From: Synaphobranchus kaupii
Taxonomy: Eukaryota > Chordata > Actinopteri > Anguilliformes > Synaphobranchidae
Direction of reading: 5' to 3'
DNA length: 64,000 nt
NCBI GenBank assembly: GCA_029718625.1
Contig: CM056380.1
Span: 45,785,827-45,849,826 of the forward strand
Below the pieces are notes generated by a model, which had not been told where the DNA came from, did not search any database, and was given only the letters and a program-made list of their open reading frames with translations. The position numbers and the translations under genes were made by a program. Positions 10,572-22,640 of the stretch are shown here, piece by piece (within the stretch, counting starts at the first letter, position 1; each line of letters starts with the position of its first letter).

Positions 10572-10990
10572 CTAAGCTCCGACTTTGCAATACTCTGCGA
10601 GGCCAATCCCTGACTGTGGCAACCTTTGCTTGAGGGCTTCATTCAGGTGACCCTGCCTAATAGACTGCCCCCAGATTGCTGCGTTGGCTCTTCTCAGGGC
10701 TTCACGTACCTGGCTGACATTGCAAGGATGATCAGCCCAGGTTTTGGAGTGGATTACCACGTTAACCACGTATGCCACCGCAATGCTCTGGTACGGCCGG
10801 AGTACTACGTCCATCGGGTGTTGGAACCTGGCTGGTATCCCATGAAACCCAGCTGGCAGGACCCAGTACTGACACTGTCCGATTGGGCTGTCGAACATGG
10901 TATTTTGTCAGCCTGCGCGAGTGAGTGGGACCTGTCAATAATCGTTGGTCAGCTCAAGTGTTGTTATCTACCACAACTCACCCAGGTCAA
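10572..10990 (-). pseudogene. Ty3/gypsy reverse-transcriptase fragment (dead)
   Basis: On the minus strand this reads the central part of a gypsy-type reverse transcriptase. There is a recognisable Y-W-V-L-P-A-G-F-H-G-x-P-A-x-F-Q stretch, then the polymerase active-site region V-A-Y-V-V-N-V-V-I-H-S. The family has Y-x-D-D at that site; here both aspartates are gone, so it cannot be active. A stop codon lies just upstream (around 10968) within the block that normally precedes this domain. RNase H is not recognisable. The frame ends near 10572. Confidence 0.75.
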
Positions 10991-11189
10991 GCCTCAGGCA
11001 TCCAGTAAGGTCACATTAACCATGACACTCCACCAGGGTGGTTCATCCAGTAAGGTCACACATTAACCAGTGCAAATGTGACACTCCATCAGGGTGGTTC
11101 ATCCAGGAAGAGAACAGCAGATCTCAAAAGTGATAGATTAGTGATAGATTAGTTTAAATTGGTCTTGGGTTAAGGTCCTTACACAGGCT

Positions 11190-11976
11190 TACCTTATCGG
11201 TGACCACTGACTGGGGCAGTCTCGGAACCTCGGCAGGTTGATGTGGTACACCTGCTGCACTTTCTACTGGCTGGACTGGTCGTGGGACGATATTTAAGCG
11301 GCTTGAACAACTCCAGAACTACATACGATCCCTGTCAGATGGTGAGAAATTTGTTTAGTGAATTTGGAACAAAGACCAGAACACCCTCATCTGGTTGTAA
11401 CTCTAGGAGGTGAGCAGGCTGGTTATATGCTCTTCATTGGGACTTCTGCACTTCCTCCATGTGTTGCTTCACCAGTGGCAGTATTGTGTCAATTCGTTTC
11501 TGCACTGCGGCAACGTGCTCATTGAGGCTGCAGTGACGTGAAGGTTGTGTTTCCCGTGCTTCCTTAGGCAGGTCCAGAAGCCCTTGGGGTCACCGACTAT
11601 ATAGGACCTGAAATGGACTGAATCCGTCGGAGGGTGAAGGCACTTCTGGAATGAGACATAGAGGAATCTCTGGGCTAAATCACGTCCAGTGGGGACTACA
11701 TGTTTTAACATCCGAAGAACTCAACCAGCCCATCCAAGGGAGGTACACAGAAGGGTAAAGCCGTTTGATGCGTAGCAGGCGACACACATCGGCTATAATC
11801 CTGGAAAGGAAAGGAGCAGCCTGGTCAGTTAACATTTTCCTGGGAAGCCCCCCATGTGGATCACCAGCGTTCACCAGTTCCCCAGAGATGGCTGTCAAAG
11901 TAGTAGTGCGCAGGGGAACAGCCTCTGGGTAACGGGCGGTGTAATCGAGGATGCCCAGGATGTAGTTGTGCCCCAC
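11190..11976 (-). pseudogene. Ty3/gypsy integrase fragment (dead)
   Basis: The minus strand encodes an integrase core (11976 to about 11690). It has D-Y-T-A-R-Y-P-E-A-V-P-L (first catalytic Asp region) and L-T-D-Q-A-A-P-F (second Asp). The place expected to hold the catalytic Glu reads P-W-M-G-W-L-S-S-S-D, so it is lost or frame-shifted. The following frame (11711-11469) resembles the downstream integrase region with a P-K-G-F-W-T-C-L segment. Weaker similarity to the C-terminal domain continues to about 11190 with stops. Confidence 0.7.
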
Positions 11977-12105
11977 TACACGGCCACTGTTTGAACCCTA
12001 AGGTTAGGCTGGCCAAGGCTGGACTGGATGCCTCTTAGCTGCGCTCCTCAGCTTCCATTACTTGTCGAAAATAAGCACGAGTGTCAGTCAAGTCGCGGAG
12101 ACTCT

Positions 12106-12601
12106 GGCTACGGTTACACTAGTCACTTCATGCAACTTCTGGAATCGGAATTCCAACATCCAATCACACCAGGTCAGATTGAGTTGCGTCCATACTTGAC
12201 AGTTCAATGCGACCTCCTGTGATCAGATCGCAGTTCGGATTTAATTCCCCTGCGCGATATTTAAATACTAGACATACACTTCCTGGAAAATGACATTCGG
12301 TGTTCATGAGGTTGTGCTTCTTTTCATTTTGTTCAGATTGTGTAGTCGAGGTAGGACCTGCACAAGGCGTGCATGGTGCACTGATCAGGAGGCAGCAGTG
12401 GAGTCGTGCTATTAATGCGAGCATTGCGTTTCTGGGTGCAACAGCTGTTTCGATTGGTGGGCTAATGCAGCCTAGCGACAAAATCCGATTTGTGCGCGTC
12501 CAGACCTGTCACTTAATGCAGCCTCGCGATATCGGATGCCAGATATCGGATGCCAGAAGTCGCATAGAAGTCGCATTGAAGTGACTAGTTTAACAGTAGC
12601 C
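12106..12601. mobile_element. MITE with ~31-bp imperfect TIRs
   Basis: The left end GGCTACGGTTACACTAGTCA and the right end read inward, GGCTACTGTTAAACTAGTCA, match over about 31 bp (through CACTTCA(A)TGC) with a few differences. The element is 496 bp with no transposase. GATATCGGATGCCAGA-type tandem duplication occurs near 12530-12555. I could not see a clear target-site duplication, so no superfamily is assigned. Confidence 0.7.
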
Positions 12602-14180
12602 CCAGTGTGCTGAGTGGAAGCCGGTTTGTAGGGAGCTTGACGAGCCAGTGATGAGCGACAGCAGGGGATGATTATTGGCGCCAGCTGGTGGGCTAGTCAG
12701 TCGTTTCAACGTTCGCTTCCCCCTGGGCTTCGGCCTCTGTCCGGCGTGGCGGTGCTGAGCGGAGAGGGAGGTGATGGCAAACAAGAGGTGCAGGTGCCCC
12801 ACCTCCCTGTGCCACAATATATATAAAATTTGTGTGCGCGTTCTGTTCAGGTCAAAATTACATAAAAGTGTGATATTCCCTCCTGTTAACGTTAGTCATC
12901 CATTCAATCATCTTGGCAATCAGATAATTGCTTCTGACTGACAAATTCTCTATTATGAAAAAAATAAATAAATAGGAGAGCTACTTAGTAGGAAAGAAAC
13001 TTCAACATTTTACAGATATTTTTCAGAATTTAAAGTGGTAAATTAAATTAAAAGGAGATTGGGTGGGTGGTGTGGGATAGCACAGATTGCTACCACCTGT
13101 ATCATGTTATTATTTTCTAAATTGGGCTGTGTCACATCACTGTTGAGGTTGTGAGTTTGTGAGTTACAAAAATAACAGTGGGAAAATAAGCATTACGATA
13201 AGCATTATGTAATGCAAAATAAGGCATTACTAGAAATGCTCTGATTTACATAACCTCTGGTGAATGTATTCACCACCATTACTCTCCTGCCAAGATACCT
13301 CCTTAAAATGCATTTTGCTCAGAATAGAATATTACTGAAAAGAAAACACATTGAAGGCCTGAGCGTTTTGCAGCCTGACATCAGAAATTGATTTTGGATC
13401 CTTGTTCATTCACTCTTAAAATGACTTGAAGCTGGCAATTAAAAAGTAAACAATCTAAGCACTAAACAGAAAGAATTCTAAATTAAAAAATAGTAATATA
13501 ATGTTTATTTATTGGAAAAGATTCCTCTGTATATATATTTTTTTTAAAAGAGGCATTTGTGACTTTTCCCACAGGATAAAGAACCCCAGCTGTAAAAAAT
13601 GTAAAGAATACTCTCGGTTAAACCAGAACCTGTTCATAATATTTTATCAAATGTTATTTTGCCAAAATATATTTGAAAGAAGTCAGTATTATAAAAATAC
13701 CAGTAGTATGTGTGTGTACGTGTGTTTATGTGAACCGTACTTTTGGAGCCATCCCACATTCGACCCAACATCTGTTTGCCCCCATTCATTAAAGACCGCT
13801 CATAAGGAAATGTCCGACAACCCAAAAAAAAACCCAACACTTTCATGTGAAGCTACTGTACAAACACATAACATTTGGCTGTGTACTTCTGCCAAATCTG
13901 GATGTGGAGGCTTTTTTTTGATCCTCTGCTAGACATCACATCCACGTCCTGCCAGAGGGGGTCACTCCTTCCTGTTTGGTGGGTCAGCATTGAGGTCCAG
14001 AGTCTCATTGTTACTGCCAGGGTCACTTTTGGCCCACGGTCACCTCTGGATCATAACCCCACCCCCAGGCCTTCATATAACCCCACTTCAAAAAGCCCAC
14101 ATGTTCTAATTCCTCAGGCTACTGTGGTCACTCTGGTGACTGTTGCAGGCGGTATTTAATGGTTTGAAGAGCTGGAGCAC
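12602..14180. other. Unique sequence, no gene seen
   Basis: 12602-12820 is GC-rich and could be the rest of a gypsy LTR or leader, but this is a guess. 12840-13930 is AT-rich and unremarkable. 13940-14170 is GC-richer and leads into the minisatellite. A 143-codon open frame at 13501-13932 has no recognisable domain and biased low-complexity composition. Confidence 0.4.
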
Positions 14181-14886
14181 GTCCTGCTCCCCACATGCCG
14201 TATGACAATCAGCGCCCAGAGTGACCAGTCCTGCTCCCCACATGCTGTATGACAATCAGCGCCCAGAGTGACCGGTCCTGCTCCCCACATGCTGTATGAC
14301 AATCAGCGCCCAGAGTGACCGGTCCTGCTCCCCACATGCTGTATGACAATCAGCGCCCAGAGTGACCGGTCCTGCTCCCCACATGCTGTATGACAATCAG
14401 CGCCCAGAGTGACCGGTCCTGCTCCCCACATGCCATATGACAATCAGCGCCCAGAGTGACCGGTCCTGCTCCCCACATGCCATATGCCAATCAGCGCCCA
14501 GAGTGACCGGTCCTGCTCCCCACATACCGTATGACAATCAGCGCCCAGAGTGACCGGTCCTGCTCCCCACATGCCGTATGACAATCAGTGCCCGGAGTGA
14601 CCGGTCCTGCTCCCCACATGCCGTATGACAATCAGTGCCCGGAGTGACCGGTCCTGCTCCCCACATGCCGTATGACAATCAGCGCCCAGAGTGACCGGTC
14701 CTGCTCCCCACATGCCGTATGACAATCAGCGCCCAGAGTGACCGGTCCTGCTCCCAACATGCCGTATGACAATCAGCGCCCAGAGTGACCGGTCCTGCTC
14801 CCCACATGCCGTATGACAATCAGCGCCCAGAGTGACCGGTCCTGCTCCCCACATGCCATATGACAATCAGCGCTCAGAGTGACCAG
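14181..14886. repeat. 47-bp minisatellite, about 15 units
   Basis: Tandem units begin GTCCTGCTCCCCACATGC and contain TATGACAATCAGCGCCCAGA then GTGACCG. The period is exactly 47 bp over about 15 copies with only point differences, such as CATGCCG, CATGCTG, CATGCCA and GTGCCCGG. The first and last units carry GTGACCAG instead of GTGACCGG. Low divergence suggests recent expansion or homogenisation. Confidence 0.95.
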
Positions 14887-15032
14887 GACAACACTGAGCC
14901 ATAACCTGTAGTCATGGAACATATTTTAATCAGTCCAAGCCTAGTGCCACATTTCCTCTAATGAGGGTCTGCAGTCTTACCCAGTACCACTCTGTACACC
15001 ATCTCCACTGTCCTGTTATTAAGGGGATAGCT

Positions 15033-15769
15033 CTCTTTCTGAAGTGTTTTTAATTGTTTCAGTTTTAGTGTTTGTTTTCAATTGGCCCAGACAGTTTTTG
15101 TGTGCAATGAAGGATATTGTTGATACTGATATTGTTGATACTTACAGAAGTTACTCACAAGCTTACAATGGCTTTACAATGACTAGAGGCATTTGTGGTG
15201 TTTTATGTTGTCATCTAACTGCTTGTTCCTGCTCTCGGCCAAGGGTCCCTTGATATCCCAATGGGACTCACCTGATAAAATAAAGGAGAAATAAATAACA
15301 TTACATTTGAGAGTTTGAGGTCTAAAGCAAGATAATACATTTCAAGCAACTCTAATGCAGCCTGTACAGTCATGTTCTGCCTCTAGAGGTTGTGTGTATA
15401 TTACCTGATTATTCTTTATAAAATTACATTGTCTTATTTTCGGTTGGAACCATTTCCTATGCAACCTGAGACTGCTGTGCTCAAGGAAGTACCAACACAA
15501 TATATATTTTTTTAAATTGGTGTTTATGTTTATAATTGTGAATAAATGCTATAAAGTGAATGTGCTCATATGTACAGCCGCTGGAAACATAATGTGTGTA
15601 CTAAGCTGTTTACTCCCAAATACCCCTATATCAGCCATTGCAAAGCTGGCTGGTTGTAAGAAACTTCTGGAATTATCTAAATATCGTTCAGTGCATGTAA
15701 AAAGTGTCTGGTCCAACCGAAAACATAAACTAAAGGTGAAATAATATTGAAAAACACCAGAAAGTGAAC
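15033..15769. mobile_element. Long-TIR foldback element, copy 1 (partly degenerate)
   Basis: The left end (15033-15110) and right end (15691-15769, inverted) align over about 70 bp. Landmarks are TTTTCAATTGGCCCAGACAG on the left and its inverted counterpart around GTCTGGTCCAACCGAAAAC on the right. Internal blocks are shared with the copy at 32100-32697. No protein is encoded. A 75-codon open frame at 15517-15744 overlaps the right arm and is not credible. Confidence 0.65.
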
Positions 15770-15873
15770 AGCATACATGAAAGACAAATCTGTGAGCTTA
15801 TTTGCTGTTTTCAACCAAAGTGGAAAGAGCCTAATTAAAAATGAGCATGTTTTATAATGTTTTCATAATGGTA

Positions 15874-16200
15874 CCCCCCCCCCCCCCCCCCCCCCACCCA
15901 GCACCTGCCCCACCCTGCATGCACATACATATGCACACGCATACACACACATGCATACACACATACATATACACACACACACATACATACACGCATACAT
16001 ATACACACACACATGCACACACACGCTCACACATGCATACACACATACATATACACACACACGTGTGCACACACACACGCATACACACATACAAATACAC
16101 ACACACACATGCGCACACACACAAACACACATGCACACACACACACACACACACGCATGCATACGAATACACACTCACACACACATACACAAACACACAC
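15874..16200. repeat. Poly(C) run plus (CA)n/(CACATA)n microsatellite
   Basis: A 22-base C run (15874-15895) is followed by a C/A-rich linker and about 285 bp of CACACA/CATACA/CGCACA repeats ending at 16200. All six-frame open frames here (Thr/His or Val/Cys repeats) are products of the dinucleotide periodicity. Confidence 0.95.
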
Positions 16201-16487
16201 TGTGCTGGAACAGGCGTGGCAGACAGGGATTCCCTGCACACAGCACTAAAGATGCTGGATGCTCATATCATCGCAGGCCGCACCTTGTGATGGGATGGTT
16301 TCAGGGGCCTGGCGTTTTAAATGGCTGCCACTTATCGCCCCCAATCCCACCCCCCACCCCCAGCCCACATCCCTGCCCACGCTGAGAGAAGCCTGCTTGC
16401 ATCGTTTCACCATTGTGGCTCACAGCACCGCATCGGCGCACTGGCGCCATTAAGCCCACGTTACACCCGAGAGCGTCTGGCTCTGCC

Positions 16488-16545
16488 CACCCCACACACA
16501 CACACACCCCACCTCACCCCACACACACCCCACCCCACCCCACGT
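16488..16545. repeat. (CA)n/(CACCC)n microsatellite
   Basis: A short block of CCACACACACACACAC followed by CACCCCAC-type units. It is simple sequence with no coding value. Confidence 0.8.
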
Positions 16546-16799
16546 TCGACCCCAGCGGGAGTGGCTGTTTCTGGCAGGTGACGAGGCCCAATACACTAAA
16601 GAGATCGGTGCTCTGGGTGGAACCCACAGACTTTGCCTCTGAGAGGCACGGCTGATTAAGAGGTACCCCCCCCCCCCCCCCCTATCCACCAAACAGTCAG
16701 AAGATTAACCCAGGAGAAGAGGACAGAGAAAAAGATGTGTGTGTGCGTGTGTCATTGTTGCCTCCTACCTGACAGACCATACTGAAATAAAATGTTAAG

Positions 16800-19360
16800 A
16801 AGGCCAGGGACACCCTGTGTGATTAGCAGCAATGCTACTATTTGGACAGGGTTGCGGTCTCAATAGCTCTTGTTCTCTCATACTTTTGGACACGGCTCTG
16901 ATATTCTGGTTTTGCAGCATCTTGCCATTTGCAAATTTGCATTGGGCTAGCATTTGCAAAGGTAAGGGTAGCTTTACATTTAAAATTTGCATATTATGGT
17001 GGTAAAAACACATGTGAGAAAAGAGTGTTGTTTGCTCATGATTGGGGTTTTTGTTTAAAGAGAGGCAGTTTTTGGAGATAATTAAGCAAACAGGAAGTGG
17101 AACTGTACCGTGAACCAACGGACGTGTCACAATTTTTTCCATGGTCTGCAGTCCCATTGCTTTGCATACACTGAGGAAAAGCACGCTGGTAAGGCTCGCC
17201 CCCCTCCTCGATGTGACCCCACGCAATCAGGGGTCAGAGGGCCAATCTCATGTCCCGGCTCTACACACGGGTCTTAACTCCGACAAACGATACCGCTCAT
17301 TTCCTGGGTCGCTCTTAACCACAGAAATGAAAACACAGACAGCGTGGAGATTTTCAGCGAGAAACGAGAACACAGTCTGCTTTTTAACCCCCCCCCCCCC
17401 CCCCCCCCTCCCCACCCACCCCATCCCACCACCCACCCACCGCCCAAGATGATCATCCCTCTAATGCTTGATCTGTGAAAAGCAAAGGCATTCAGCTGAG
17501 TGAGCTGGGGAGGGGGGGGGGGGGGGGGGGGGGGGGGGCTGCTTTTGTGAGAGAATCAACTCAGAAAAGAGGCTTCAGTGAGAGAGGCCTGTCACAGACC
17601 TCAATGGTAGCATTATGTAAATCTCAGTCGTCCCTGATGTAAACCTGAAAAGAAATACATTAATGTCTTGTATATATTTAAAAAGCGGCCAGCTTCTCCT
17701 GATAGTGGCATATCCAGTAATCATGTTGACAAATTAATGGTAGAGAATTAGTTGTACATTAAAAGTGTATTATGTGGAATACTGGCACATAAAATTACTC
17801 CAAATAGTCAGAGAATAAGGGTAAATGAATTCTTCATGCTGATTTGGTAGGCACCTGATTGACATCTTTGGACTTGAAACCATCAAAGCAGTGTAAGTGC
17901 TTACATGCTACCACTAAATACCCTGAAAGGTTATTAGGAGGAGAGGTGGATGGAGTGATTTGGGGCCCAGGCTGATGTTGGAGCACCTGTGCGTCAGCAG
18001 TGGAGGGTCTCTCTTACAATCCCAGACGAGAGCCTGGCTGGGGGTGATTATCGCGCAGCCATATTCTTAACTCTGATTTTATTACCCATAATTTGGGGCC
18101 CTGCTGTCATGTGACTTTGTGCCTGGACAGATGCCATTTTGTCTGTTTGTCATTAGCCCCATCCCGCACCGGGGTGTGCGGGGGGGGGGGGGGGGGGGGG
18201 GGTGTAGGAGGAATAGGTCAGGCAAGGAGGAAAGCATTTTCCATTTTATTCACTCTCCCCTAGTGGTATTGGGAGGTCGTTACACACAGGAGAGAAACGA
18301 TTTACTGATTAGGTTAAAAGCATCAATTAAGTGAATTTCAGGCATAGGTCATTGGCATTTTTTTAGCCCCTTCTCTCAGAAAAAAAAATTCAGCCGTTGC
18401 AAGCAAAATGACTAATCCTTGTACCAGAAAACAAAGTGCGTCTTTTACTTTATTTGCTTGTTAATGCCTTACTTTTCACCCCAATTAGCTGATTTACAAT
18501 TGCAAACACTGTGGTCGTCTGTCTGTCTGGTTGTTTATAATTAATGGCAATTCCATGTTAGCTACATCATCCTCCTCTCTGCGGTGGCCTTGTAGGTATC
18601 CTGCCAAAGACTCAAGCTATAGAGCTACTGGGAAAACCAGGCAAGCACATGGCCCTGTCAGTGCAGGGAAAATGTCACGTACCTTGGTAGATATATTTAT
18701 AGAGCTAAACAACTAATTGGAAAGCAGAAAGCATATTTTATTATCTGGATGAAGTCTTTATGCATGTCTTATTTCAGTGTATATAATATATATTTTTTGT
18801 TGGGTTTGTCCCTTTATGAATTTGTTTCAAAGTGCACAACTGACAAATACTTGCATGCTTGTTGTGTCATAAATCTTTAAAAAATGTAAATCTTGTAGTT
18901 ATTTTTCTGTTCTTCCCACCCCGGCCTAAAATGTAATTCAGATGTCAAAACGGCTCCTCGCCCCGAGTCTCTGTGCACATTGTCCTTTTCTCTTCTCCTC
19001 CCTTTGTTCGTTCCCCCGCTCTTTTATCTTACAAGACATCGGAGGGAGGAAGAAAGGATGACACGCTTTCAAAGCCGTCCTCCATGTCCTGACTCCGGCG
19101 CTTGTCATTTTGCCGTCGCCGCGGTGACAGCTCCTGCTGCAGAGCAGAATCCCCGGTGACAATGGCACAGATACAGCCGTATCCACAGGCCTTTGTGACA
19201 CCGCCCGTTTCCCTGACACCGCCCGTCACAGCACTGCCTAGGCACCCGACGCCCGATACGGCATCGGCCCCGTTACCGCGATGACACCCGTCACAGCACC
19301 TCGCCATCCCGCTTCCGCAGTCAACATTGCCCCGAGCAGTCCCGTCTGCCTGTTCCCCCT
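16800..19360. other. Mostly unique DNA, no gene seen
   Basis: Apart from the homopolymer runs at 17388-17408, 17512-17538 and 18180-18202 (23 G), this is unique-looking, moderately AT-rich sequence. 18050-18125 and 18470-18720 look like possible conserved non-coding sequence (AT-rich with TTTATTAC and CAATTAGC motifs), which cannot be proved here. The open frames (up to 143 codons) are not recognisable proteins. Confidence 0.4.
17388..17538. repeat. Paired C run and G run
   Basis: A 21-base C run (17388-17408) and a 27-base G run (17512-17538) lie about 100 bp apart on the same strand. They could pair as a long stem if single-stranded, or form i-motif and G-quadruplex structures. Run lengths may be unreliable in the assembly. 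Confidence 0.85.
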
Positions 19361-21291
19361 ATCACAACACTGCAACACTGCACAATCCCACAGCTACTGC
19401 ATGATCCCACAGCTACTGTATGATCCCACAGCTACTGCACGATCCCACAGCTACTGCATGATCCCACGACACTGCATGATCCCACAGCTACTGCACGATC
19501 CCACAGCTACTGCATGATCCCACGACACTGCATGATCCCACAGCTACTGCACGATCCCACAACACTGCATGATCCCACAGCTACTGCACGATCCCACAAC
19601 ACTGCATGATCCCACAGCTACTGCATGATCCCACAACACTGCATGATCCCACGACACTGCATGATCCCACAGCTACTGCATGATCCCACAGCTACTGCAT
19701 GATCCCACAGCTACTGCACGATCCCACAGCTACTGCATGATCCCACAGCTACTGCATGATCCCACAGCTACTGCACGATCCCACAACACTGCATGATCCC
19801 ACAGCTACTGCATGATCCCACAGCTACTGCACGATCCCACAACACTGCACGATCCCACAGCTACTGCATGATCCCACAACACTGCATGATCCCATGACAC
19901 TGCATGATCCCACAGATACTGCACGATCCCACAACATTACATGATCCCACAGGTACTGCATGATCCCACAGCTACTGCATGATCCCACAGCTACTGCATG
20001 ATCCCACAACACTGCATGATCCCACAACACTGCATGATCCCACAACATTGCATGATCCCACAGCTACTGCATGATCCCACAGCTACTGCATGATCCCACA
20101 ACACTGCATGATCCCACAGCTACTGCAGGATCCCACAGCTACTGCACGATCCCACAGCTACTGCATGATCCCACAGCTACCGCATGATCCCACAACACTG
20201 CATGATCCCACAGCTACTGCATGATCCCACAACACTGCATGATCCCACAACTACTGCATGATCCCACAGCTACTGCACGATCCCACAACACTGCACGATC
20301 CCACAGCTACTGCATGATCCCACAACACTGCATGATCCCATGACACTGCATGATCCCACAGATACTGCACGATCCCACAACATTACATGATCCCACAGGT
20401 ACTGCATGATCCCACAGCTACTGCATGATCCCACAGCTACTGCATGATCCCACAACACTGCATGATCCCACAACATTGCATGATCCCACAGCTACTGCAT
20501 GATCCCACAGCTACTGCATGATCCCACAGCTACTGCATGATCCCACAACACTGCATGATCCCACAGCTATTGCAGGATCCCACAGCTACTGCATGATCCC
20601 ACAGCTACTGCATGATCCCACAGCTACCGCATGATCCCACAACACTGCATGATCCCACAGCTACTGCATGATCCCACAACACTGCATGATCCCACAACTA
20701 CTGCATGATCCCACAGCTACTGCATGATCCCACAACACTGCATGATCCCACAGCTACTGCATGATCCCACAACACTGCATGATCCCACAGCTACTGCATT
20801 ATCCCACAACACTGCATGATCCCACAGCTACTGCATGATCCCTACAACACTGCATGATCCCACAGCTACTGCATGATCCCACAACACTGCATGATCCCAC
20901 AGCTACTACATGATCCCACAAACACTGCATGATCCCACAGCTACTACACGATCCCACAGCTTACTGCATGATCCCACAGCTACTGCATGATCCCACAGCT
21001 ACTGCATGATCCCACAACACTGCATGATCCCACAGATACTGCACGATCCCACAACACTGCATGATCCCACAGCTACTACACGATCCCACAGCTACTGCAT
21101 GATCCCATGACACTGCATGATCCCACAGCTACTGCACGGTCCTACAGCTACTGCATGATCCCACAGCTACTGCACGATCCCACAGCTACTGCACGATCCC
21201 ACAGCTACTGCACGATCCCACGCTACTGCATGATCCCACAGCTACTTGCACAATCCCACAGCTACTGCATGATCCCACAACCACTGCATTA
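19361..21291. repeat. 18/19-bp minisatellite, about 100 units
   Basis: Two alternating unit types are CATGATCCCACAGCTACTG (19 bp) and CATGATCCCACAACACTG (18 bp), with point variants such as CACGATCC and CATGACACTG. The array covers 1.9 kb. A block at about 19836-20050 reappears at about 20282-20496 (shift 446 bp) with the same order of rare variants (CCATGACACTG, CAGATACTG, CATTACATG, CAGGTACTG). This shows higher-order duplication within the array. Open frames on either strand reflect the repeat only. Confidence 0.95.
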
Positions 21292-21592
21292 CCCCCAGCA
21301 CCTTCTGTCCCGGCTCCATGTAGACCCATTGCCCCATTCCACATCACCCTATTGCTCCAAATAACCCGTCACATCACTGTAGATCCCACTGCCCCATTCA
21401 ACATTGCCCCATGGACCCAACATTCCTGTGCTCCATTCAGTGTTGCCCCATTTCTGTCACAGCTGCTTACAGCCCCATCAGACTGGTCCACATCAACCCC
21501 ATTAACCCAATACAGCTCAGCTCCCACCGTGAACATGTAGCCTTATCACTTAACATGCGTTTTACAATTTACCTTCCCTCCCAGAAACCACC

Positions 21593-21617
21593 CCCACCTC
21601 CTCGTAAAGGAGGTGGG
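21593..21617. other. Perfect 9-bp hairpin
   Basis: CCCACCTCC (21593-21601) and GGAGGTGGG (21609-21617) pair perfectly around a 7-base loop, TCGTAAA. It lies at the left edge of a unique block (21640-21760) that looks like regulatory DNA. Function unknown. Confidence 0.6.
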
Positions 21618-21639
21618 AGGTGGGAGGGGGGCACTAAGG

Positions 21640-21760
21640 GTAATTCCAGAGGATTATTAATTATTTTTAATTATGTTTATCGCCCGCCTATTGTCATCAG
21701 CATTAATTGGTGATCAATAGGGCCTGTATGGAGGACCTGATGGCTCCAGGCTGAGTGTGG
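21640..21760. promoter_or_regulatory. Candidate conserved non-coding element
   Basis: Unique, repeat-free DNA with dense homeobox-type cores: ATTATTAATTATTTTTAATT, GCATTAATTGGTGATCAATA and a CCTATTGTCATCAG block. Such composition is usual in vertebrate developmental enhancers. The call is only by appearance; no alignment was possible. Confidence 0.25.
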
Positions 21761-22299
21761 TCGGGCTGTGGAGGAGGGGGGTTGGGGGCTCAGTTCCGGA
21801 AGTGCGAGGCCCCATGCTGTGCCCCTAATCAGAACCCGCATTCTGGCAGACCTGAAAGGAGGAGAGCAGGAGCACATTGCGGCCAGGAGACCCCGGGGCC
21901 ACCGTCGGTGCTGCGGACACGGTCTCTCCCCCAACAATGCCCAAACTGAACCTTTCAGGAGGGGAGGGCCACCAGTGCACAAAAGCACAACGGAAATTGG
22001 GGGTAACTTTTGGGAAGCTGGAGTCTCAACCTCAATACCGACAGCCTTACAAGGGACATGGGGGCACTAATTGTGAGCAGGAAGCTATTGTTCAGAAGGG
22101 AAAAGAAGCTGTGGAGTGAAGGGGGGGGGGGGGGGGTTAGGAGGAACGGAACTTTCTTTTTTTTGGGGGGGAGGGTTGGTGCGGGGATGGGGGTGGGGGT
22201 GGGGTTGGGGTGCTGTTGTGCTCTCTTGTGGTCTCTCGGGACGACAAAAAGGAGCTGGGGTATTTGTCCCCCCCACTCCTGTTAATTGTGGACTCAGTT

Positions 22300-22640
22300 A
22301 GTTACTTAAGACCCCACCTTAAGTACTTGGAATGCCTGGGGACAAGAGGGCACGCTCATTGAGGGACACAAATGGCGGTCCGAGGCTTAGGCATGTTTAT
22401 TCACAGAATGAGAGTCATTACGGCCCTCGCCATTCCTCCTCTGCCCCTCCCCGCCCCTCTCCCGTTTTAACGCCGCTATTGTTTCCTCCGTTCGGTTGGA
22501 TTCTTGACCGCGATCCGGAGGAAGTGGAAGGTCACCGGTTCTCGGCGGCCCCCGCTTGGCGTGGAGAGGTCTGGCCGAGGACAAACCATGTCCGATGCGG
22601 GCGTCGTCATCGAGTGACATCCCTCACCCATGGAGACGGT
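22300..22640. promoter_or_regulatory. Candidate conserved or CpG-richer non-coding block
   Basis: This has more CpG than its surroundings (for example CGCGATCCGGAGG, CACCGGTTCTCGGCGG, TCCGATGCGGGCGTCGTCAT) and no simple repeats. It might be a regulatory element or an unrecognised exon/5' end. The frames through it lack any known domain. Confidence 0.25.

Larger units (their letters stand above)
10448..12028 (-). mobile_element. Gypsy retrotransposon relic between short direct repeats
   Basis: This unit holds the integrase relic (11976-11190) and the reverse-transcriptase relic (10990-10572), both on the minus strand. It is bounded by a 25-bp direct repeat, TTAGGCTGG(T/C)(G/C)AAGGCTGG plus ACTGGA, at 10448-10472 and 12004-12028 (23 of 25 identical). 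No full LTRs are visible. In a normal gypsy element reverse transcriptase precedes integrase, so the order here is permuted. Two partial copies or an internal rearrangement are equally possible. Confidence 0.55.

Noticed and set aside
10626..11066. 146-codon plus-strand frame
   Set aside because: Antisense of the gypsy reverse-transcriptase relic, which has recognisable protein similarity only on the minus strand.
19361..21291. CRISPR-like appearance of short regular repeats
   Set aside because: Units are contiguous 18/19-bp repeats without unique spacers and the genome is vertebrate, so this is a minisatellite.
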